Positions 56,701 through 64,000 of a stretch of DNA of 64,000 bases are shown here, piece after piece. Both the position numbers and the translations under genes were made by a program. The stretch is from positions 62,001 to 126,000 of the forward strand of contig JASJFT010000070.1 of NCBI GenBank assembly GCA_030770425.1, given 5' to 3'. Source of the stretch: Darksidea phi. Taxonomy: Eukaryota > Ascomycota > Dothideomycetes > Pleosporales > Lentitheciaceae. Numbering within the stretch: position 1 is the stretch's first letter; every line of letters begins with the position of its first letter. The notes beneath the pieces were generated by a model, which was given only the letters and a program-made list of their open reading frames with translations, did no database searches and had not been told where the DNA came from.

Positions 56701-57931
56701 AGGTAGCATCTGGCGGAAGGGGAATCCGTATCGTTGCGTCTCCTGGTCGGCACGACCAATAACGTTGGAGAAGGTGTTCCACTGCAATGACGGCGGGTGG
56801 AGTCATGCTTTGTTTTCCTGCGGCGTCACCGCGGTGGATGCAGACGGGTTGTCTGCGGTGTTTGCGGTGTTGTCTTTTCCGTCTGCCGACTTGCTTGCAG
56901 CGTTCGGCGCCGGCGTCGAGTTTGGCATCCCTTCATGCCGAAACAAAGCTATACAACATGAGCGAGTGTCAATCATTCGCATGGAGTAGAAAACCGTACG
57001 CTGCGAGGATGGTGGCCTAACGGGGAGTAGCACGCAGTACCCTGCTTTGGTCATGCTGGCGATGTAAGCAGGAGGAGGAGCGAGAACAGCGGAGAGAGTG
57101 GGTGCTGAAAATCTGTGCAAAGTAGCTAGAATATTGAAAGACTAAGGAGCGTCTAATGTGGGAGGCGTCAGTCGGGGCTGGTTCTCCTATGCCAGATGCA
57201 GTTAACGCCTTCTCGACGCGTCGGCGCGTCAACAAGGGCCAATAGCTACATCCGAGACAAAGAAAGGGCGTAACAATGCTGGGGTATCTGGCTGACTGGC
57301 TGGCTTTGGCAACCGTCGAGGATCATGGACAAATGGCTTGGCCGCGTCTGGGCCGCTGCGACAGTGATTGGATTCTCTGAAGAACGGCCACCAGATCGTG
57401 TAGTTGCACCGCTTGCGGAGGCATCCAGGATGTTAGTGTCTCGAACCCTTGATCTTTGGGACAATGTCCTGATGTGTAGAGTGGGCGAAACAGAGAGAAC
57501 CGTAGAAGTGTAGGGGATGGTTCAGTGGGTCGATCGGCGTGGGACTCTCCGGATGGCAGGGGGCTATCCGCCGTGCTCGGGAGACGTCCTGTCAGCATCG
57601 TGTCATGGTATCAGTCACCGTGTTGGTTCATAATTATTATGAAGTTCACAACAGTGTGAAACGAGACCAGGTCGTGCACGTGGCCAAAAGAATATAGCGA
57701 CATTATATCATCCATCTATCTAAGATTAATCAACTGAATTTCATGTCTTTTGAGAATAAGATGAAGAACTGTACGAAGAAGTGGAAGCGATGGAGGAAAG
57801 CCAACGATGAGGCTGCAGTGTTGCAGTGTCGCCCAATGTGGTTAACCCATATTATGCAGATTTCGATGCGCACGCACCTAGGCCAAGTCCGACCAGCCTC
57901 CCGCCTGCCTCACCGCCGCTCAACAACACGT
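53736..57931. other. 4 kb gene-poor stretch
   Basis: I found no frame with a recognisable domain. The longest frames (53752-54042, 56145-56501, 56561-56989) have no motif and overlap others on both strands. Some could be eroded genes. Confidence 0.4.
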
Positions 57932-58897
57932 CTAACGACAAACACAACCGTTGCTTGTCGAGCCCACGAAGACAGCCGCTACAGCATAGAACGCCGCCGT
58001 TGCCCCAAATACTTCTCCACGCTTTAGATTGCCACACATGAGCTTCACCGACAGCGCGAAGAGGGTGCCGAACACACCGATGATCGCTATGCGGAACTTG
58101 AGAGGACGCACCGGCGCCAAAACGAGTACGGGAACCGCCAGCAATATGGAGGCGAGAAAGCAGCTGAAGGTGTCCATGACACTCACCAGACGATCATGTC
58201 GGATTTCCATTTGCGCGTCTGCATTCGGACCATCGGAGCGGTTTCGTCGGTGGGCGAAAATGTGAGACTCGATCCAGCGACTGGAATACATGAAGCACAT
58301 GGTGAGAAAATCGCTCTGCGGCATCCCACGCCAGGCACAGGTGTCATTTCGCTCCGGGCTCTTCTGGTACGTGTCGGCATCCTCTCCGGTTGGTACGAAG
58401 ACGCCGTTTTCGAAAATGTCCACCATGCTAGGCGGCTTGCATCCACCAAGATACTCGGTATGGAAAGCATGCTGGTGAGGTAACTTCATAATCTGCTCAC
58501 TCATGCAGAGGGTCTCACCTAGTCTGCAGTCAGTCTAGAACGCATCGCCGATAGGACAGACGACCTCACCATATTTTACCAAACACTCCTCGTACCGAGC
58601 CCATGCGGCGTACAAAGGCTTAAATTCGTCTTTCGGGTACTTCTTCTTCATCACCACCAAAGGGCAGTCTAAAATGGACTTCCCCTCGCATCCGTCAATT
58701 TTCCCCAGCTCTTCATTCACCTTCCTCAAGCCCTCCAGAAACACGCCGGTGTCATCGTGTACCTTCTTCGACCAGTAGGCAGCGAGTCGCCTGAAACTTC
58801 CGAGCTCAGGGTACCGAGCGATGTTGTAATACAAAGCGCTGCATCCTTGGGGGGGACCTTGTTCGATGGGCATCTTGGACAAGGGCTGATTCGGCAA
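57932..58897 (-). pseudogene. DUF6594-like membrane protein with one amber stop
   Basis: Two minus-strand pieces are in the same frame, separated by a TAG at 58537-58535 between IGDAF and TDCRLGETLCMSEQIM. The N-terminal piece (CSALYYNIARYPELGSFRRL) recalls the start of the DUF6594 domain. The C-terminal piece carries SVMDTFSCFLASILLAVPVL, RIAIIGVFGTLFALSVKLM and EVFGATAAFYAVAAVFVG, the three-helix end typical of that family. Total conceptual length is about 321 residues. Apart from this stop the frame is open, so the lesion may be recent, read through, or a sequencing error. The family's function is unknown. Confidence 0.6.
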
Positions 58898-61435
58898 TGC
58901 TGAAAAATTCGAAGCTAAGCCCCTTTAGGTATCCCGAATGGAAAGCGAAGAAGACAATTGTACGAGTTCGAGGCCGATGCGATTGTGAAGAACTCGCTAA
59001 GGCATCTGGAGAAGAGATAAGAAATGCGCAGTCCTACCCAATTTATACCCGGCTTCCAGCAGAGCCTCCGCCGCCTGAACAGTTCGACACCAAGCGCCGG
59101 CTCTGGAGAACAACGCACCGACATATACAACATGCATGAGCTATGCAGAGATACTCGAGCCTGATTATCAGGCAGAAGATTGCCTTGCGAAGAGATGTAG
59201 GGCCTTTCACTCTGATTGGCGTACGCCAGCAATGTCCCGACGTTCTTCGAAGAGCTATCACTAGGAGGCGGCGCATCCATCTCATGGCTTCCAAAAGCGC
59301 TTCTGTATCTCCCGGTGCTCACCTTGAACTCTGCGCAATACAGTTTACTAAGAAGACTTAGGATGCTGATGCCCAACACCGACCCTCCTCATTCTACAGC
59401 ACCATCATGGATCGCGCTGGATGCTGTACGGCCCGTCGCCGAGAATAACGAAAACTACGAGCTCAGCTCAGCCTTGCTGCACGTCGATGTCGTCTTACCG
59501 ATGGTGTGCAGGGAAGCGGGATGATTAGCTGCAGAATTTGCGGAACGACGCACACCAGGATGCCGAAGAAGCGGATCGCAAGCCCCCGACACCATCGTTC
59601 GACGGCTCATCACCAAGCGCGCATCTCCACGTGTGCACAGTCTCACGTGCATACACGTTCTGAAGGTTGGCACAACATGATCACCATCACGGCGTTCACG
59701 AGAGGCAGCGGTGTAGGCGGACAGCGCAGCGCACACCCTCAGCTCAACCAGGGCGTCTCCAAATACCTATCATTGTACACTTTGAGCTACATTGACCGGA
59801 CTCGTATACTGGGCTCGTACGTGGGAAGAGTGAAGCGTTGGGTCGGGCGAAAGTCGATGTTCTCCGCAGCCCGGCGATGCAGCACTCAGCCCCGCTTACC
59901 TGAGGGGTGCGCGCTTTCGCGTTATCAGATGACCATCCTTTACAGCTGCACATGCTCTGCGATGGCAGCAGTTTAAGGAGTAGAACTAGACGTGCGTTTG
60001 CGCAACATGCCTCAACCCTTTCAGAGCCATTGCTCTACCAGAAGGATGTCAAGGAGCTAGACGGACAGAGTGTGTGACTGGAGGCTTCGGTGCGAGACGT
60101 GGAGCGGGCGAGATGAGGAGTATGATGGCGGCGACGAGTTTAATGTCAGGGTGTGGGCGTGTGAAGGTAGATGGGGAGTGCGAAATCGACGTCCGGCGTC
60201 GAGGGCTTTCCCATGACCGAGGAGCCTATGGACGATGAAAAGTCTCGTGTCGAGCACTATTAGTGCTCCATCTGAAACCTTCAAGCGCTGTTCTTCTAGA
60301 CGGACGGGATGAATTGCGCGATCAATTCCCCATGCACCTCAGAAGGATGAATAACTTCGACGGGGGCTGATCCTTATGATGTCGCCGCCTCGCAAAGGTA
60401 GGGACACGATCGGTGCCGCTAGCGGACTAGTGCGGCTGAGACATCAGATTCAATGTCTTCTCGCCTTGCTCTCCTCAGTCGCCACATTTTGTACATCAAA
60501 AAGCCCAATAACTTCCTGCTGTGCGGCCCTATGTTGGCTTGATTTCCTCTTAACGCGGGCCAGAGGTCTGCCATCCCCTGCAATCACAACAAACACACCT
60601 CCGGTACGCGTCATCGACACACCCATCCCGCAATGCCCACCCCTTGTCTCTCTCCCCACCACCTACCACTAAAAAAACCACGTGCATCTCGTCCTGGCTC
60701 GCCCAGCTTACACCCAGCCTCGATTCCTACCCCGAAAAGTCGCGAAAGCGGAAGCGCGCTACCTTAGAGCCACCCCCATTGCGACGCACCTTCTTACACC
60801 GGCCATTTCTACGTCTATAGACCGCAGTCAGAGGTCGAGTAAGTGCGCCGAATCGATGACGGAGTACTCCTTAGACGGAGTATATAGGGTTATATCTACT
60901 AATACTAAACGCAAAACCAACCGGGCGATTCTAAACCACTCCGTCGCATCGAGGTCTGATTGGAGCACAGCCATCCTCCTAGCATTTTCGCCGCCATATA
61001 TCGAGCTGCATATTACGCTTCTCTCCTCTCATGCCGATGGCTCCAGCCGAAACTTCTCCCATTCAGTCGCACTAGCAGCGACCTGGACGAGTCCCGGCGT
61101 GAAGTCCAAGTTCGCCTCTGGCACACGAAAAGGCATCCGAGCGAGCGAGGGCGAGGCGCCTGTCTCCTTGCGACCCTCGCTTCTAGGACCAATCACTAGC
61201 AAACGAGTAGCCTCCTATTTCTATTTCCACCAACAGTTAGCGCAACGTGCGCCCTCTCATTAAATTGTCACCTCTCGTGAGATGTTCCAGTCAGACAAAT
61301 CTCGGCTCGGTCGTTAGCACATCCGCTTGTTCGCAGGCTGCCCAATGCGACAGGGGCGGCGTGTCATGGCTGTCGAGCAATGAAAATGTGCGCAGTCCCC
61401 GAATTATTTGCACGGCACCTTATTGCTCAACAAAG
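58898..61435. other. Gene-poor stretch with no recognised gene
   Basis: Several frames of 100-190 residues (58915-59379 minus, 59506-59976 plus, 60682-61263 plus) lack motifs and have chance-like composition. Confidence 0.4.
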
Positions 61436-62332
61436 ATGTTTCTTAGTGTGAGAGAACGAGCGCTACAGATTGCGAGCGGCCAGTTCACTACGCAACCATC
61501 GGCGGACCAGGTTCACGAGCCAGTCGCACCACCAAAAACCGCGCCGCCAAAAACCGCACCACCAAAAACCGTACCACCAAAAACCGTAACCCCCCCAAAA
61601 GCCGCATCTTCCAGGCTCGCGACGCCCAAGATTGAATCTGCGAAATCCGTGTCTCCAAAAACCGCATCACCAAAGATTGCGACTTCGAAGATTGCGACTT
61701 CGAAGGTTGCGTCTTCTAAAAGCGCACCCCAAAAGACCGCGCCGCCAAAAGCCGCGCCATCGGAAACCGCGCCCTCGAAGACCGTATCCCCAAAGAGTTC
61801 ATCATCAAGAAATACGCCCTCAAAGGCCGTGTCGCCGAAGACAAAGAACAAGGCGTCGAAAACTACGCCTACGAAGATAACCTCCCCAAAGAGTGTACCC
61901 TCAACACCTGTGCGCTCAAGCTTCTTCTCCAAAGTCGCAAATAGCTCGTTGTCCAGTAGCTCGGCGGATGATGAAGCGCCTACTCATGCGTGCTCAGGCG
62001 AAATCGCTGATCTAAAAGCAGCCTGTCTAAGTATGATTAATTACCCTCTTCGCTCGCCAGATGCTGACGTAATTGCAGAACAAGTGAGAGGAGTTACAGG
62101 ATTAGGAGGGAGAAATCTTGCCATCGTTCTGCGTCAAACATCCTCGAATTCCCAGTGGTATGCCGCCTTGAAAGACCTAAGCTCGGATAAATACCTGAAG
62201 ATATGGATGAATCGCAGCAAAACGTTCTCCACACAGATCGAAGCTCTTCAGGCATACCTGGATTTTGTAAAGAGGATGAAAGAGGGCTGCAGGTTGTTTC
62301 CCATGTCGCGGACGGCGGGCAAGAGCAAGTGA
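61436..62332 (+). CDS. Pro/Lys-rich pentapeptide repeat protein
   Basis: ATG at 61436 is preferred over the upstream one at 61247 because protein-like sequence begins there (MFLSVRERALQIASGQF). This gives 298 residues. Residues about 30-165 are imperfect pentapeptides around (A/S)-P-P/S-K-(T/S/I), first nearly identical (APPKTAPPKTVPPKT) and then diverging (SPKTASPKIATSKIA). The repeat is strongly basic, with many S/T-P-K units like those of histone H1 tails. Residues about 195-285 look folded (GEIADLKAACLSMINYPLRS, then YLKIWMNRSKTFSTQIEALQ) but match no family I know. At DNA level the repeat is a 15-base minisatellite (CCAAAAACCGCACCA-type unit). DNA or chromatin binding is a guess. Confidence 0.6.
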   Translation: MFLSVRERALQIASGQFTTQPSADQVHEPVAPPKTAPPKTAPPKTVPPKTVTPPKAASSRLATPKIESAKSVSPKTASPKIATSKIATSKVASSKSAPQKTAPPKAAPSETAPSKTVSPKSSSSRNTPSKAVSPKTKNKASKTTPTKITSPKSVPSTPVRSSFFSKVANSSLSSSSADDEAPTHACSGEIADLKAACLSMINYPLRSPDADVIAEQVRGVTGLGGRNLAIVLRQTSSNSQWYAALKDLSSDKYLKIWMNRSKTFSTQIEALQAYLDFVKRMKEGCRLFPMSRTAGKSK

Positions 62333-63137
62333 TGGTCTAGGGATGAATGAACAACACCCGATAGATGCGAAGTGCCCGCCTAGCAACAAAAGAGCAGCGC
62401 AAACTATCATGGGCGGATCTAGGCAGCGCATATTCGATGGAAGACTAATGGTGCGCTAAAGAACCTGGGAAGATTGCGCAAAAGGAATCTCACAGGAGCA
62501 CTCCGTTAAGGCGTCTGGAAGAATATGACGCAGATACACAATCAAAAAGCTAGCTGCGCGCCGGCTGCGCACTGTCCGTATCATTCTGTATATAAGATAG
62601 CTTGCTGGCAAGGCATGTATAGTTACTATAACTTGTAATATTAATACCTAATGGAGGAATTGTTGTCGAAGGCATCTTTTGCCGGTGCATATGCGCGAAG
62701 TATAAAGCAGGCGCTGTTCCGTGTTATTTATTAGTCACGCCGCAGTAATTCTCTCATATTGTTAGCTCGTTCGAGTAAATAGGAACATATACCTCGCATG
62801 CTAGACTAGGCCGCGTCGCTTTTGCCTTGTGCAGACTCAAGATCCAAGTTGGGGCTGTCTTCAACACCCGAGAGAACTGTTGGGGCGACAACGACAACAA
62901 TGAAATGCGTATATTGAGGCATGGCTCGGCAGCTTTTGTCACGCTTCCTACCGCACTAGAAATCCTTCCCAGCGTTCTACGAATAGTTTTATGGGCTACT
63001 GCGCTCATCGATGAGGATGCTTTCCATTTCTAGCTAATAGCCAACTTCGACACCGCGCTTGCTCGTTAGTACTACTAGCATTGCCCCGCCAAAGGGCACC
63101 CTAGCCCGTACCCAGGTGGAGGCAAGCTTAGAACAAA
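62333..63137. other. Intergenic, no gene seen
   Basis: A/T-leaning DNA without a convincing frame. Confidence 0.5.
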
Positions 63138-63300
63138 CGGAGCGTAGTCGTGACGGCCGCGTCGATGAGCAGGCTAGTACCGTTGATATAACTTGCAGCC
63201 GGGCTGCACAAGAAAGCAATAACGTCTGAAACTTCCTCACACTCAGCTGCACGCTTGATAGGAACAACCGCCGAGACCAACCCCCGGACTCTTCTTCCGG
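63138..63300 (-). pseudogene. Truncated SDR C-terminus
   Basis: The minus strand reads VPIKRAAECEEVSDVIAFLC then SPAASYINGTSLLIDAAVTT and a stop at about 63138. This is the C-terminal end of a classical SDR (substrate-loop side, then SxxSYINGxxLxxDxG). The cofactor and YxxxK parts are missing upstream, where a different gene is found. Only about 50 residues remain. Confidence 0.6.
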
Positions 63301-63953
63301 TCGTTTGTATCTAGCATTTCACGGCATTTGAGCAACAGATACCCCCAAACAAACGCATTATGCCGGGTGACCCGAAACCTGTTGCCCTTGAAGACGCCCA
63401 GGCGTTCCAGCTCGATGGTGTACTGGTACGTATGACGGAGGACGTAATCCTCGGTAGTCCAGATCTGCATATCCCAATGCGACGGATGAGAGTACATCAT
63501 CGATTTGATCCCTTCGCACCCCGCGAGACGATTCGCGTACCATTCTGCAGGCCGATCCTGTGGCTTGTTCTTCTCACCGGATTCCATGATTTCCTTCGCG
63601 GGTTCTAAGACCATCTTCTTGTGCTGTTGCGCTATAGCCACAACGTCAGGGTTTTCGAGGAGAAGGAGGTCCATCTCGGACGTGGAGATTTGGAAGAGCT
63701 GCGCGAGGACACCTGGGTTTGCGTAATAATAGCTCGCGATTTTTACGAGAGAGCCATCCTTCTTGCAAAGGGTGGGAGCCGTATCCTCATCTTCATCAGT
63801 GCTTGCGCGGATGGAACCCTCGAGGGTCACTGAATCGTCGCTATCGCTCTCGTCCTCATCGTCACTGGCCGCCATGTCGTAGATTTTCTCCCCGCTTTGA
63901 GCGGCAATAGTGGGAGATGGGGAATTTTGGGATGTTATCCTCGAATCCTCCAT
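63243..63953 (-). CDS. Acidic hypothetical protein, C-terminus replaced by SDR-tail DNA
   Basis: This frame has 236 residues from ATG at 63953. The N-terminal part is very acidic (DDEDESDSDDSVTLEG). Residues about 60-215 look folded and conserved-like (KIASYYYANPGVLAQLFQIS, EWYANRLAGCEGIKSMMY, HTYQYTIELERLGVFKGNRF). The last residues (SPGVGLGGCSYQACS) are simply the SDR-tail DNA read in another frame, so the natural C-terminus seems lost. I do not recognise the family. Promoter sequence lies to the right, near the window edge. Confidence 0.5.
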   Translation of the reverse strand: MEDSRITSQNSPSPTIAAQSGEKIYDMAASDDEDESDSDDSVTLEGSIRASTDEDEDTAPTLCKKDGSLVKIASYYYANPGVLAQLFQISTSEMDLLLLENPDVVAIAQQHKKMVLEPAKEIMESGEKNKPQDRPAEWYANRLAGCEGIKSMMYSHPSHWDMQIWTTEDYVLRHTYQYTIELERLGVFKGNRFRVTRHNAFVWGYLLLKCREMLDTNDRKKSPGVGLGGCSYQACS

Positions 63954-64000
63954 GGAGGAGGCTGACGCTAAGTTATTCGTGGGTGCTACCCCTGAGTCGC

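Noticed and set aside
60682..61263. Plus-strand 193-residue frame
   Set aside because: No recognisable domain, chance-like composition and competing frames on both strands.
61513..61932. Minus-strand frame rich in FGGAVFGG units
   Set aside because: It is the mirror of the Pro/Lys pentapeptide repeat; regular 15-base repeats stay open in several frames.

Overview
The window looks like nuclear DNA of a filamentous ascomycete (Pezizomycotina). Genes have short GT-AG introns of about 45-115 bases, one with a perfect TACTAAC branch site. Several families are typical of such fungi: a HET-domain protein, a NACHT/ankyrin NLR-like protein, a self-sufficient CYP505 P450, a Zn2Cys6 regulator and a DUF6594-like protein. 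TTAGGG-type repeats occur internally, and many dead genes carry stop codons of the kind C-to-T/G-to-A change produces. All family names come from reading motifs by eye; no database search was possible.

Layout. Positions 1-3488 hold an NLR-like protein (nucleoside-phosphorylase domain, NACHT, ankyrin repeats) that runs off the left edge. Positions 6.5-17.1 kb look like a decaying secondary-metabolite-type neighbourhood: an intact methyltransferase, a short rhodopsin-like remnant, an intact six-exon P450, an AflR-like Zn2Cys6 regulator whose C-terminal half now lies on the opposite strand, an MFS transporter with four stops and two frameshifts, and an O-methyltransferase remnant. Positions 17.4-20 kb hold a Ty1/copia relic that has lost its reverse transcriptase, with a telomere-like repeat at the deletion junction. 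An intact SDR, a dead RRM gene and a small secreted protein follow. Positions 25.5-34.7 kb hold a MITE-like element, an 888-residue T5orf172 (GIY-YIG-like) protein with a long degenerate repeat tail, two dead hydrolase genes (HSL-type and secretory lipase) and a two-exon PD-(D/E)XK-like gene.

A four-exon membrane protein comes next, then a complete CYP505-type P450-reductase fusion whose first intron carries a relative of the MITE, then a cysteine-containing secreted protein. Positions 45-52 kb hold the most interesting pair: a single-exon protein joining a SIR2-like domain to a nucleoside-phosphorylase domain, tail-to-tail with a ZZ-finger/HET-domain protein and surrounded by degraded repeats. 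This resembles a nonself-recognition or programmed-cell-death locus. The right end (53-64 kb) is gene-poor, with a DUF6594-like gene broken by one amber codon, a protein with Pro-Lys-rich pentapeptide repeats, and an acidic hypothetical gene running onto a truncated SDR tail.

Functional reading (inference). The NLR-like protein, the SIR2-phosphorylase fusion and the HET protein all belong to classes tied to fungal incompatibility and innate-immune-like death. The SIR2-phosphorylase protein could in principle attack both NAD and purine nucleosides or nucleotides. The interspersed pseudogenes and repeat relics suggest a fast-evolving accessory region.
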